Origin: Amycolatopsis sp. FBCC-B4732
Lineage (GTDB): Bacteria; Actinomycetota; Actinomycetes; Mycobacteriales; Pseudonocardiaceae
Direction: 5' to 3'
Length of the DNA stretch: 64,000 nt
Assembly: GCF_023008405.1 (NCBI RefSeq)
Contig: NZ_CP095376.1
Coordinates: 6,242,501 to 6,306,500, forward strand
Part shown: one piece after another, positions 47,549 to 56,042 of the stretch
Numbering within the stretch: position 1 is the first letter of the stretch
Layout: every line of letters begins with the position of its first letter
Made by a program: the position numbers and the translations under genes
Notes under the pieces: model-generated
Seen by the model: the letters and a program-made list of their open reading frames with translations, nothing else
Told to the model about the DNA's origin: nothing
Database searches by the model: none

Positions 47549-47577
47549 TTCCTACCCGGTCAGCCCCGCCGGGTCAA
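47549..47577 (-). promoter_or_regulatory. Promoter of the GS-like operon
   Basis: On the minus strand TTGACC (47577-47572), 17-bp spacer, TAGGAA (47554-47549); a start point near 47542 leaves a 34-base leader before ATG 47508. Confidence 0.55.
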
Positions 47578-47742
47578 CCGGAACAAAGGTATTTTCCTGA
47601 ACCATTGAGCGAGCTGTCGGCGACGGCGCCGGGCGCGGGCCGGATTGCGCGGTTTGCCCGGCTGAGAAGAGTCTGTGAATCTTGCGGCGTGGGAGGATTC
47701 CGGGGTACTCCCGCGTTGTACGGGGCAGGAGAGGTGAGATCG

Positions 47743-48267
47743 ATGACCACAGCATTCACGCAGCAGAACACGATCGGACAGCAGCAGGCGCGGCCCCAGC
47801 TGCCGACCCTGCCCACCGGCTGGCCGATCGGTTCCTACGAGTCCTACGAGCAGGCGCAGCGCGCGGTCGACCATCTCGCGGGCACGGACTTCCCGGTCAC
47901 CGACGTCACGATCGTGGGCGTCGAGCCGATGCTCGTCGAGCGCATCGCGGGCAAGATGTCCTGGGGCAAGGTCCTGGGCAGCGCGGCGACGTCCGGCGCG
48001 ATGTTCGGTCTGTTCCTCGGCCTGGTCCTCAGCCTGCTGAACCCGGGCGCGGGCCTGGTCCCGATCGTGATCGGCCTGGTGGCCGGCCTCGGGTTCAACC
48101 TGCTGTTCGGCGCGCTGGGGTACGCGGTGAACCGCAACAAGCGCGGGTTCGTCTCGCAGAGCCAGCTGGTGGCGCGCCGCTACGACGTGCTGTCCCAGCC
48201 CCGCAACGCCGAGAAGGGCCGCGCGCTGCTGGCGGACCTCGCGGCCCGCAGCGCTTTCGGCCACTGA
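47743..48267 (+). CDS. General stress protein 17M-like membrane protein
   Basis: A 174-residue protein. Residues 20-70 (WPIGSYESYEQAQRAVDHLA, then VTIVGVEP) match the general-stress YflT-like domain; a Gly-rich hydrophobic pair of helices follows (about 80-130), and the C-terminus ends with AEKGRALLADLAARSAF. The ATG at 47743 is preceded by AGGAGAGGTGAG. Divergent from the GS-like operon by 234 bp. Exact role unknown; family members respond to stress. Confidence 0.78.
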   Translation: MTTAFTQQNTIGQQQARPQLPTLPTGWPIGSYESYEQAQRAVDHLAGTDFPVTDVTIVGVEPMLVERIAGKMSWGKVLGSAATSGAMFGLFLGLVLSLLNPGAGLVPIVIGLVAGLGFNLLFGALGYAVNRNKRGFVSQSQLVARRYDVLSQPRNAEKGRALLADLAARSAFGH

Positions 48268-48292
48268 CCCACTGACCCACTGACCCACTGAC
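48261..48292 (+). repeat. CCACTGAC x4 tandem repeat at a stop codon
   Basis: Four exact 8-bp units that begin in the last codon and contain the stop of the stress gene. Because 8 is not a multiple of 3, the TGA recurs in all three frames. Confidence 0.95.
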
Positions 48293-48295
48293 GAT

Positions 48296-48331
48296 CGAAG
48301 GCCGCCCCCGGTGCTCCGGAGGCGGCCTTCG
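48296..48331 (+). terminator. Terminator of the stress-protein gene
   Basis: CGAAGGCCGCC (48296-48306) pairs perfectly with GGCGGCCTTCG (48321-48331). Confidence 0.85.
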
Positions 48332-48377
48332 TCATGTCGGGAGCGGACCCCGGCCCGGTGTTCGCCGTGGTCCGGAG

Positions 48378-48430
48378 GTCATGAAAGAGTCGTTCACCGC
48401 GTCGGGCGAGGTGAACGACTCTTTCATGAC
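48378..48430. repeat. REP-like long inverted repeat
   Basis: Perfect 21-bp arms (48378-48398 and 48410-48430) around an 11-bp spacer; the core ATGAAAGAGTCGTTCAC is of the same family as 41711-41762. Confidence 0.88.
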
Positions 48431-48454
48431 GGTGCGGGCCGCCGGACCGGCCAC

Positions 48455-48517
48455 CCGGAACCGTCGGCGCCCGGAACCGTCGGTGCCCGGAACCGTCGGC
48501 GCCCGAACTGTCGGTGC
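48455..48517. repeat. 16-bp tandem repeat, four units
   Basis: Units CCGGAACCGTCGGyGC at 48455, 48471 and 48487, and a 15-bp diverged copy at 48503. It lies downstream of the alpha/beta hydrolase gene. Confidence 0.9.
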
Positions 48518-48546
48518 CCGCCGGTAGCGTGGAAAACGGGGGCTGC

Positions 48547-49494
48547 TCAGGTCCCCGACGACACCGCCGGGTCCGGCACCACCGCGGGATCCGGTGTCCC
48601 GGCCGGCCGTCCCGCCCGCAGCAGGTCACCCCACCGGGCCCGGTCGTACCGGGCCGCCGGGGCCGAGTCCAAGAACTCCCGCAGGACCTCGGCGAACCGC
48701 GCGGGGTCCGACCGGTGCGGGAAGTGTCCCGCGCCCTCGAACAGCACCAGCCGGCTGCCCGGCATCGCCCGGTGCGCCCGCAGCGCGTGCCCGCTCGGCA
48801 CGACGCGGTCCTCGGTTCCCCACACCAGCAGCGTCGGGATCCCCTCGGTCAGGTAGCAGCGGTCCAGCATGTTGACCACCTGCCCGCGCCAGTCGACGAC
48901 CGAGCGCAACGTCCGCAGGAACGCCGAGCGCGTGTCCGGCTCGACCAGCCGGAGGTAGCGGGCGAGCACGTAATCGAGGTCTTCGGAGACCCGCAGCAGC
49001 CCGGCGAGCCCGCGCAGCACCGGCAACGCCTGCCGCGCGCCCAGCAAGGGCAGCACCAGCCCCGCCCCCGGCGCCGCCGCCAGCCGCAGCAGCGGGTGGA
49101 CGCCCGCCCCGACGCCGCCGGAGCCGACCAGCACCAGGCGTTCGCAGCGTTCCGGGAACTGGTAGGCGAACTGCATCGCGACCCCACCGCCGAGGGAGTG
49201 CCCGACCACCGTCACCCGGTCGACGTCGAGCGTCGTCAGCAGGTCGCGCATGCCGCACGCGTACGCCGCGACCGAGTAGTCCGCGCGCGGTTTCGCGGAG
49301 AAGCCGTGGCCGAGCAGGTCGGGCGCGATGACCGTGAAGTCGTCCGCCAGCGACGTCAGCAGCTCGAGCCACGTCGAGGAGTCGTCGCCGATCCCGTGCA
49401 GGAAGAGCACCGCCGGGCCGCGCCCGGCCATCCGGTAGGCACGCTCGTGCCCGTGGACCACCCGGGTCCGCGGGGCGAAGCTGTCCGAGAGCAC
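48547..49494 (-). CDS. Alpha/beta hydrolase
   Basis: A 315-residue hydrolase. HG oxyanion strand LFLHGIGDDSSTW, nucleophile Ser in VGHSLGGG, acid Asp in VWGTEDRVVP and His in FEGAGHFPH. This is close to esterase/epoxide-hydrolase-like C-C hydrolases, substrate unknown. GTG/TTG-type start at 49494 (MLSDSF...); monocistronic. Confidence 0.88.
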   Translation of the reverse strand: MLSDSFAPRTRVVHGHERAYRMAGRGPAVLFLHGIGDDSSTWLELLTSLADDFTVIAPDLLGHGFSAKPRADYSVAAYACGMRDLLTTLDVDRVTVVGHSLGGGVAMQFAYQFPERCERLVLVGSGGVGAGVHPLLRLAAAPGAGLVLPLLGARQALPVLRGLAGLLRVSEDLDYVLARYLRLVEPDTRSAFLRTLRSVVDWRGQVVNMLDRCYLTEGIPTLLVWGTEDRVVPSGHALRAHRAMPGSRLVLFEGAGHFPHRSDPARFAEVLREFLDSAPAARYDRARWGDLLRAGRPAGTPDPAVVPDPAVSSGT

Positions 49495-49551
49495 CCGCCC
49501 AGCTCAGCACGCGCGCGTTCGCGGGACGTTTCCGGCGCGTTCGCATCGGGT

Positions 49552-49591
49552 GAACGCCGGGAGCGGGCCCCGACCCGCGCTCCCGGCGTTC
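49552..49591 (-). terminator. Terminator of the PadR-HAAS operon
   Basis: GAACGCCGGGAGCG (49552-49565) pairs perfectly with CGCTCCCGGCGTTC (49578-49591), ten bases beyond the membrane-protein stop. Confidence 0.8.
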
Positions 49592-49600
49592 GTCCCCCCG

Positions 49601-50833
49601 TTACTTCGTCGGCGTCGGCGTGGCCGGCGCGGACGAAGAAGTAGCGGGTGCCGGTGTGCTCGTGCCCGACGGCGGGACCGTCACCTTCGGGATCGCGGCG
49701 CTGAACGGCACGCCCGCGTCCTCGCGGCAGGCGGCGCGGTTGCCGTAGTAGCCGTTGTAGTCGCCCCGGCTGTCGGTGACGCCCTGCTCGATCTTCGGGC
49801 GCGGGAACCGGTTGTCCTCGCCGATCTTCTCCTTGGTGCCGCTCGAGCGTTCGCAGCCGTAGCGGGTCAGCGCGAGCGGCCGGCCCCGCTCGTCGTAGAG
49901 GTAGACCTCCGTCAGCGGCTTGCCCTCGGCGTCGAACGCGTAGACGTTCTCGACCTCCTCGCCGCCGTAGGTGAGCTGCTGGTTGCCGTACCGGTCGGAC
50001 GACGAGGGGTAGTACGACGACTGCTGCGAGGGGTAGTACCGGTTCGAGATGAGGTCGACCGCGGCACCGAACCCGCCGAGCGCCCCGCCGACGACGAACG
50101 CCGAAACCGGCACGACCAGCCACAGCAGCCGCCGGTCGCCGCGCACCCGCGGGCCGGCCCACACGATCCCGGCCGCGGCCACGAGCAGGAACGGCAGCAG
50201 CAGCACGGCGCTGCGCTGGCGCATCATCAGCAGGACCCCGAAGCCGAGCAGCACCACGGCGCACAGCACCCACCACGCCGGCTTCATCGAGCCCAGCCAG
50301 CGCAGCACCCGCCCGGTGTCGTCCTGCTCGCGCCCCTTCGCCAGCGCGCCCCGCAGCCAGCTCACCTCCGGGAGCGCCAGCACCGGCCCGGCCCCGCCGC
50401 GCAGCAGCAGCGCGAGGCTGATCAGGAACACCGGCAGGAACAGCAGCGTCCCCAGCAGCACGTCGGCGTGGATGCTGATCGCGGCGCCGAACGCCAGCAG
50501 CGCCAGCGCGACCGCGCAGAGCACCAGGCCCCACAGGGCGATCCGCGGCTTCGCCAGGCTGGGCGCGGCCGCCGTCGCGAGCACCTGCGTCGCGCCCTCC
50601 CCGGCCGGCGGGTACCCCCCGGACGCCCGCAGCTCGGCGGCGTAGCTCTCGGGCGTCCCGAGCCGTTCGATGAGTGCCTCGACGCGGGCGCCCTCCCCGA
50701 GTTCGGCTTCCAGCTCCGCCAGGTGCGGGCGGACGTCCTCGAGGATCTCTTCGATCTCGCTCGCGGGCAGGTCGGCGAGCGCGGTGCGGACCCGCGCCAG
50801 GTACACCCGCACGGCGGTCGGCTTGTCGCTCAT
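49601..50833 (-). CDS. HAAS-domain membrane protein
   Basis: A 410-residue protein: N-terminal HAAS signalling domain (about 1-70, VRTALADLPASEIEEILEDV, then LIERLGTPESYAAEL), five or six membrane helices (about 95-265), and a secreted C-terminal part rich in Tyr/Ser and a Pro/Thr/Ala tail. HAAS domains couple PadR regulators to membrane partners. ATG at 50833 overlaps the PadR stop. The outer domain (YPSQQSSYYP...) may sense the envelope state (inference). Confidence 0.82.
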   Translation of the reverse strand: MSDKPTAVRVYLARVRTALADLPASEIEEILEDVRPHLAELEAELGEGARVEALIERLGTPESYAAELRASGGYPPAGEGATQVLATAAAPSLAKPRIALWGLVLCAVALALLAFGAAISIHADVLLGTLLFLPVFLISLALLLRGGAGPVLALPEVSWLRGALAKGREQDDTGRVLRWLGSMKPAWWVLCAVVLLGFGVLLMMRQRSAVLLLPFLLVAAAGIVWAGPRVRGDRRLLWLVVPVSAFVVGGALGGFGAAVDLISNRYYPSQQSSYYPSSSDRYGNQQLTYGGEEVENVYAFDAEGKPLTEVYLYDERGRPLALTRYGCERSSGTKEKIGEDNRFPRPKIEQGVTDSRGDYNGYYGNRAACREDAGVPFSAAIPKVTVPPSGTSTPAPATSSSAPATPTPTK

Positions 50834-51153
50834 GCTGCCTCTCCCAAAAGCACGTTCATCGTCAGTGCGAAGCTCTGCCAGGTCTTGCCCGACTCCGCGA
50901 GCCGCGCCCGGCCCGGCTCGTTCAGGCTGTAGTACTTGCGGTGCGGGCCCTCTTCACTGGGAACCACGTACGAAGTGAGCAGGCCGGCCTTGTACAGCCG
51001 GCGCAGCGTCCCGTACACGGAGGCATCCCCCACCTCGTCCAGTCCCGCGGTCCTGAGTCTTCGCAGGACGTCGTACCCGTAGCCGTCTTCGTCGCGGAGC
51101 ACCGCGAGAACGGCGAGATCGAGCACCCCTTTGAGCAGCTGACTGATCTCCAC
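50830..51153 (-). CDS. PadR-family regulator
   Basis: A 107-residue winged-helix protein: EISQLLKGVLDLAVLAVL, GYGYDVLRRL, and DASVYGTLRRLYKAGLL with the EEGPHRKYYSL wing. GTG at 51153 with GGAGGG seven bases upstream. It is coupled by a four-base overlap to the HAAS membrane protein, the normal PadR/HAAS pair, and diverges from the SMP-30 gene by 142 bp. Confidence 0.9.
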   Translation of the reverse strand: MEISQLLKGVLDLAVLAVLRDEDGYGYDVLRRLRTAGLDEVGDASVYGTLRRLYKAGLLTSYVVPSEEGPHRKYYSLNEPGRARLAESGKTWQSFALTMNVLLGEAA

Positions 51154-51295
51154 TGCACCCTCCAGTCTTACGCATGGGAAGGTACCACGCATTGCACAGT
51201 AGTGCGCACGGCGGAGGGCCCGACGGGCGCGGCATACGCCTGCGTCGTGTGCGGCTGCGTGCCTATCGTGGGGATTCCATTCGAAGGGGTGACCG

Positions 51296-52198
51296 ATGGA
51301 TCTGATCAAGACCGAGTTCGAAGTGCTGGACGAGCGGTTCAAGCGCGTCAACGGCGACGAGTGGACGCAGCGCCTGCACACCGGCTGCCGGTGGACCGAG
51401 GGTCCGGCGTACTTCCCGGCCGGGCGCTACCTCGTGTTCAGCGACATCCCGAACGACCGCACCCTGCGCTGGGACGAGACGACGGGCCGGGTCGGCGTCT
51501 TCCGCCAGCCGTCGAACTACGCGAACGGGCACACCGTCGACCGCCACGGACGGTTGATCAGCTGCGAGCAGGGCCTCCGCCGCGTCACGCGCACCGAGCA
51601 CGACGGCTCGATCACGGTGCTGGCGTCGGAGTTCGAGGGGAAGCGGCTGAACAGCCCGAACGATGTCGTCGAGCACTCGGACGGGTCAATCTGGTTCACC
51701 GACCCGAGTTACGGCATCGACAGCGACTACGAGGGGTACCAGGCGGAAAGCGAAATCGGCGGCTGCCACGTCTACCGCGTCGACCCGTCGGGCGAGGTCC
51801 GGATCGTCGCGGACGACTTCTCGCGCCCGAACGGGCTGGCGTTTTCGGCGGACGAGTCGCTGCTGTACATCGCGGACACCCGCCAGGACCCCAGCCACAT
51901 CAGGGTGTTCGGAGTCGGCGAGAACGGGAAGCTGACCGGCGGCGAGATCTTCGCGACGAGCGACAGCGGAGGGTTCGACGGGCTGCGCGTGGACAGCGAC
52001 GCCCGCGTCTGGGCGGCGGCGCACGACGGCCTGCACTGCTTCGACCCGGACGGCACGCGGATCGGCAAGCTGCGCCTCCCGGAGATCTGCTCGAACTTCA
52101 CGTTCGGCGGCGCACGCGGGAACGAACTGTTCATCACGGCTTCGAGTTCGGTGTACACGCTGAGGGTGACGGTGAACGGAGCCCGCTACCCCCGCTGA
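51296..52198 (+). CDS. SMP-30/gluconolactonase family lactonase
   Basis: A 300-residue six-bladed beta-propeller lactonase. Metal ligands are the Glu in WTEGPAYF, Asn in NSPNDVV and Asp in GFDGLRVDS. It hydrolyses sugar or related lactones. ATG at 51296 with AAGGGG upstream. Convergent with the MAB_1171c-like gene (18 bp between stops); no sugar operon adjacent. Confidence 0.92.
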   Translation: MDLIKTEFEVLDERFKRVNGDEWTQRLHTGCRWTEGPAYFPAGRYLVFSDIPNDRTLRWDETTGRVGVFRQPSNYANGHTVDRHGRLISCEQGLRRVTRTEHDGSITVLASEFEGKRLNSPNDVVEHSDGSIWFTDPSYGIDSDYEGYQAESEIGGCHVYRVDPSGEVRIVADDFSRPNGLAFSADESLLYIADTRQDPSHIRVFGVGENGKLTGGEIFATSDSGGFDGLRVDSDARVWAAAHDGLHCFDPDGTRIGKLRLPEICSNFTFGGARGNELFITASSSVYTLRVTVNGARYPR

Positions 52199-52216
52199 CG
52201 GCCCCGCCCCGATCCG

Positions 52217-53395
52217 CTAGCCGAGTGCGGCCTCGCGGAGCCGGGCCACCACCGCGTCGCGTTGCCAGGCTCGGCTCACCTGGACCAGCCACGCCGCCTC
52301 GGCCGCGACGTCCGCCTCCGCGTCGGGCTGGTCGTCCGGTGCCGCCTTCGCCGGGTCGAAGCGGCGGCCGGCCCGGCCCGCTTCGATCGCCGCCGCGAGG
52401 GTGATCGCCTCGATCGTGGCGGGGAGGTCCGCTTCGCTCACGCCCTCGTCGCGGGCCGCCTTCTCGGCTCGGGCGGGGAGGTCCGGGTCGAAGTGGGCGC
52501 GCAGGGCGAGGTGGCCGTCGCGGATTTCGATGACGCGGCGGTACAGCGCGAACTCCGGGCCGCCCGCCAGTTCGCGGCCCGGGTCCAGGACGATGCCCGG
52601 AACCGCCGTGCGCAGGGCCGTCCACAGTGGCTCGATGCGGCGGTACGCCCGGTAGGCCCGGACCCGGCCGATCACCGACGAGACCGCCGGCGACCACGCG
52701 CTGAGGGTCGCGCCCGCCGTCACGAAACCGACCGTCGCCGCCGCGAGGACCGAGGACGGCAGGTCCTCGCGGGCGCCGATGCGCGCTGTCTGGGCGAGCC
52801 GCCGGACGTCGTCGACGTCCCAGAACGTCCACGCGAACGCCGCGCCGACGCCGACGACCAGCAGCCACAGCCCGGCGCGCAGCGGTCCCGGCTCCGCGTG
52901 GCGCGCGCTGCGGACGAACACCGCGAACAGCAGCCCGAGGCTGATCAGGCTGTAGAGCAGGAACACCACCTTGTCGGCGAGCGCGAACGGCAGCGTCGCG
53001 GGCGAGAACACCGTGTCGTCGCCGGCGCGTTGCGGCCGCGACAGCGTGAAGCACACCGCGAGCAGCGCCATCGTCGTGCCGGTGAACAGCGCGTGCGGCG
53101 CCAGGCGCGCGCCTTCGCCGCGCCACACGGACTGCGTGAAGGCGACGGCGAACCCGATCGCGCCCAGCTTCAGCTCGTCGCCGGCCAGGCTGAGGACCCA
53201 CTCGCCGACCGGGCCCGGGCCGACGAAGGCCGCCATCGCCGGCGTCAGCACCATGATGCCGGTGGCGATGCAGATGCCGAACCCGGCGAGGAACCACATC
53301 GTCCGCACCGGCTGGCTGCGGCGCGCCTCGACGAGCTTGTAGCCGAAGCCCGCGAAGCCCACCACGCACAGCAGGTAGGCCAGGGTCTCGATCAC
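52217..53395 (-). CDS. MAB_1171c-like membrane protein
   Basis: A 392-residue protein with about seven membrane helices in the N-terminal 235 residues and a cytoplasmic helical tail with a predicted coiled-coil character (ARAEKAARDEGVSEADLPAT). The arrangement XRE - ImmA/IrrE - this membrane protein is recurrent in actinobacteria as the MAB_1171c putative transporter module, whose function is unknown. GTG at 53395 overlaps the protease stop (GTGA). Confidence 0.75.
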   Translation of the reverse strand: MIETLAYLLCVVGFAGFGYKLVEARRSQPVRTMWFLAGFGICIATGIMVLTPAMAAFVGPGPVGEWVLSLAGDELKLGAIGFAVAFTQSVWRGEGARLAPHALFTGTTMALLAVCFTLSRPQRAGDDTVFSPATLPFALADKVVFLLYSLISLGLLFAVFVRSARHAEPGPLRAGLWLLVVGVGAAFAWTFWDVDDVRRLAQTARIGAREDLPSSVLAAATVGFVTAGATLSAWSPAVSSVIGRVRAYRAYRRIEPLWTALRTAVPGIVLDPGRELAGGPEFALYRRVIEIRDGHLALRAHFDPDLPARAEKAARDEGVSEADLPATIEAITLAAAIEAGRAGRRFDPAKAAPDDQPDAEADVAAEAAWLVQVSRAWQRDAVVARLREAALG

Positions 53396-53958
53396 GGCGA
53401 ACGGCGGCGCGCGCGGCCGAAGAGCGAGTCGAAGCGCTGCACGCCTTCGGGCACGTCGGCGGCCGGCTCGCGCCGCTCCTCGGGCCGCACGACGCGCTGG
53501 GCGAGCAGGCTCGCGACCAGTTCGGCTTCGCGTTCCTCGACCTCGCTGTAGGTGGTCCGGCCGAGCACCCGCCGCACCAGCTCGGGCGAAAGGTGCGGCA
53601 TCAGCTGCCGCCCGGCGGCGGCGTCGATGGCGACGCCGTCGGCACCGGCGTCGGAACCCGTGTGACCGCACAGCAGGTGCCCGACCTCGTGCAGCAGGAT
53701 GTGCCGCCGGTGCAGCGCGGTGGTGTCGGTCGGGTAGAGGATGTAGTCGGCGCGTTCGGTGCTCATCAGCAGGCCGCACGGCGCGCCTTCGGGAGCGCTG
53801 ACCGGCATCAGCTCGATGGGCCGCCCCCGCTCGGCGGCCAGCCCGGCGACGAACGCCGCGGCATCGAACGGCTCCGGCAGGCTGACCCTGTCGGCGACCC
53901 GCCGCGCCCGCCGCCACAACGCACGGGACGGCCGTCGCAAGGAAGGTCGCCGCACCAT
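53392..53958 (-). CDS. ImmA/IrrE-family metalloprotease
   Basis: A 188-residue protein with the zinc motif HEVGH in RRHILLHEVGHLLCGHTG around residue 100. In ICEBs1, ImmA cleaves the XRE-type repressor ImmR; here the likely partner is the XRE protein at 54648. ATG at 53958 with GGAGGAGG a few bases upstream is decisive; a longer frame to 54456 is repetitive and not coding. Its start is separated from the XRE gene by a 689-bp region without genes, unusual for this module. Confidence 0.85.
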   Translation of the reverse strand: MVRRPSLRRPSRALWRRARRVADRVSLPEPFDAAAFVAGLAAERGRPIELMPVSAPEGAPCGLLMSTERADYILYPTDTTALHRRHILLHEVGHLLCGHTGSDAGADGVAIDAAAGRQLMPHLSPELVRRVLGRTTYSEVEEREAELVASLLAQRVVRPEERREPAADVPEGVQRFDSLFGRARRRSP

Positions 53959-54647
53959 CAGGCCTCCTCCACCCCACCCACCCCGCACGAACGGCCCCGG
54001 CCGGTTCAACGCGGCGAACCCCGCGGGGATACGCGGCCGGAGCACCTTCGGACGCTCAGGTCCCGGATGGGGTTCCGCGGAAGCGAATCGGACACCCGGA
54101 CGGCCCAGCCACGCCAGGTCGACGCTATCCCACCACCGGATGCCGGCGATCGGGGGCCGGGTCGGCCTCGCGGGCGCAGGGGTGGCGGGGCGGCTCGGGG
54201 TTCTGAGCGGGAGGCGCGCTTGCCCGCGGGGCCTCGCGAGCGGCACCGCCGCCGCCGAGCCGATCGACCGGCGACGGAAGTCGTCCCGCAGGCCCGACAT
54301 CACGAGCGGAAAGACACCTGCACGGCCCGGGGCGGCAACCGGAGGCCGGTACCGCCCGGCGAGCGGGCGGGTGTCAGTGCGACTTGGGTCGCTGGGCGGG
54401 AAGAGGCCTGGCCGGCTGAACGGGCGGGGCAGCGCTGACTCGGTCGAGGAGCCCACACCGGCAACCCGACCTCACGAGCGGAGCAGCGCCGACTCGGTCG
54501 AAGCGCCCGGCAACGGCGGCCCGACCGCGCGAGCGGGGCGCCGCCCGGGCGACTCACGGCTGCGACCGGGACCTGCTCGACCTCCTGAGCGGGACAAAGC
54601 CCGTCCGCGTGGGGGCGCAAGAAGCCGGCACTGCGAACAGCGGCACC
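53959..54647. other. 689-bp gene-free region
   Basis: Both strands show only low-complexity Arg/Pro-rich readings without ribosome sites. It contains degenerate repeats built round CGAGCGG and ACTCGGTCGA, including a 54-bp tandem pair at 54429-54536. I see no promoter consensus I would defend, though the ImmA gene must be served from here or by read-through from the XRE gene. Confidence 0.7.
54429..54536. repeat. Degenerate 54-bp tandem repeat
   Basis: Copies at 54429-54482 and 54483-54536 share GCAGCGCyGACTCGGTCGA at the start and CGAC..CGCGAGCGG-type ends; roughly 75-80% alike by eye. Confidence 0.65.
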
Positions 54648-55082
54648 TCAGTTCTCCCTCTTCGGAGCCCCGCGGCCCGCCTCCCTTCGGGCGATCGCGT
54701 CGATCATGTCGCTGATCGTGTCGAGGCCGTCGGCCGACAGGGTCACCGCTCGGAGGGCCAGGTCGCGGACGCCCGCGTCGCGCAGTGCGCCCAGCAGGGC
54801 CAGCTCCTCGGCGATCTTCTTGCTCTGCTCGTCGTCGAAGAAGTACGCCGGGGGGACGCCGAAGAAGCGGGCCAGTGCTTCCAGGTGGCGCTTGGTCGGG
54901 TTGTCGCGGCGGCCGGTGCGCAGCTGCCACAAGTACGTCGTCGAAAAGCTTTCGCCCGTGGCCTCGCGGCAGGCCTTCGCGACCTCTTCGTTGCTGTACG
55001 GCTCCCGATCGGGCCTGCGGACCACGTGGAACAGCCGGTCGATCTTGTCGGCCAGCGTCGACTTTCCGGGCTCCTTGACCAC
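54648..55082 (-). CDS. XRE-family regulator
   Basis: A 144-residue regulator with a helix-turn-helix at about 30-85 (YSNEEVAKACREATGESFST, then TYLWQLRTGRRDNPT, LARFFGVPPAYFF). This EspR/XRE style is typical of the copy next to MAB_1171c modules. GTG at 55082 with GAGGGAG six bases upstream. It may repress the downstream protease and membrane genes and be cleaved by ImmA (inference). Confidence 0.85.
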   Translation of the reverse strand: MVKEPGKSTLADKIDRLFHVVRRPDREPYSNEEVAKACREATGESFSTTYLWQLRTGRRDNPTKRHLEALARFFGVPPAYFFDDEQSKKIAEELALLGALRDAGVRDLALRAVTLSADGLDTISDMIDAIARREAGRGAPKREN

Positions 55083-55141
55083 GATGCACTCCCTCAGCTG
55101 CCAGGCGTATTCATCCTAGCTGAAAGGCAAACACCATTTAT

Positions 55142-55999
55142 CTACCCAAGTTTGACCCGGGGCCGGGGCTGGCAGCGGGGGCAGGAGAACGACGAGCGGT
55201 TCATGAAAGGCTCCCGCCGGATCGCCGCGCCGCAGCGGTGGCACGGCAGGCCTTCCTGGCCGTACGCGTCCAAGGACCGGTCGAAGTAGCCGGATTGCCC
55301 GTTCACGTTCACGTACAGCGCGTCGAACGACGTGCCGCCCGCGCCCAGTGCCGCGTTCATCACGTCCGACGCCGCCGACAGGAGCTCGCGGCCCTTCGCC
55401 ATCGTCAGCTTCTCGGTCGGCCGCGCCCAGTGCAGCTTCGCGCGCCACAGGGCTTCGTCCGCGTAGATGTTGCCGATGCCCGAAACCAGCGTCTGGTCCA
55501 GCAGCGCGCGCTTGACCTCGGTGCGCCGCGAACGCAGCGCGCGCACCGCCGCGTCGAGGTCGAACGCCGGGTCCATCGGGTCGCGGGCGATGTGCGCGAT
55601 CGTGTCCGGGAGCAGCACGTCATTGAGGTCGTCGAGGGCCAGGCCGCCGAACGTGCGCTGGTCGACGAAGCGCAGCTCCGGGCCGTCGTCGTCGAAGCGC
55701 AGGCGGACCCGCAGGTGCTTCTCGTCCGGCGCGCCCCCGGGCTGGACGAGCATCTGCCCGCTCATCCCGAGGTGCGCCAGCAGCGCCTCCTTGTCCGAGA
55801 GCTCGAGCCACAGGTACTTGCCGCGGCGCCGCGCCGCCTCGACGCGGGTGCCGCTCAGCCGCTGCGTGAAGTCCTCCGCACCCAGCGCGTGCCGCCGGAT
55901 GGCGCGCGGGTGCAGGACCTCCGCCTCGCGGATGGTCCGGCCCGCCACGTGCGCCTGCAGGCCCAGGCGGACGACTTCGACCTCGGGGAGTTCGGGCAT
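55142..55999 (-). CDS. mutM: Formamidopyrimidine-DNA glycosylase (Fpg/MutM)
   Basis: Bifunctional glycosylase/AP lyase removing 8-oxoguanine and Fapy lesions. The 285-residue protein starts [10 protein letters not shown] (catalytic Pro2, Glu3), with helix-two-turn-helix [15 protein letters not shown] and zinc finger Cys2...Cys2 (CHRC and CPRC). ATG at 55999 is fixed by the Pro2 requirement. Normally follows rnc directly; here a PL6 gene lies between. Confidence 0.97.
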   Translation of the reverse strand: MPELPEVEVVRLGLQAHVAGRTIREAEVLHPRAIRRHALGAEDFTQRLSGTRVEAARRRGKYLWLELSDKEALLAHLGMSGQMLVQPGGAPDEKHLRVRLRFDDDGPELRFVDQRTFGGLALDDLNDVLLPDTIAHIARDPMDPAFDLDAAVRALRSRRTEVKRALLDQTLVSGIGNIYADEALWRAKLHWARPTEKLTMAKGRELLSAASDVMNAALGAGGTSFDALYVNVNGQSGYFDRSLDAYGQEGLPCHRCGAAIRREPFMNRSSFSCPRCQPRPRVKLG

Positions 56000-56042
56000 G
56001 CCTTCATTGTGCCCGGCGGGTACGACAGTTTTTGAAAAGGCA

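Noticed and set aside
48455..48517. Tandem repeat considered as a CRISPR-like array
   Set aside because: Units are directly abutting with no spacers, and there are no cas genes.
53759..54715. 318-codon plus-strand open frame over the ImmA start and the gene-free gap
   Set aside because: Low complexity, overlaps the HEVGH protease gene and has no ribosome site; treated as non-coding.
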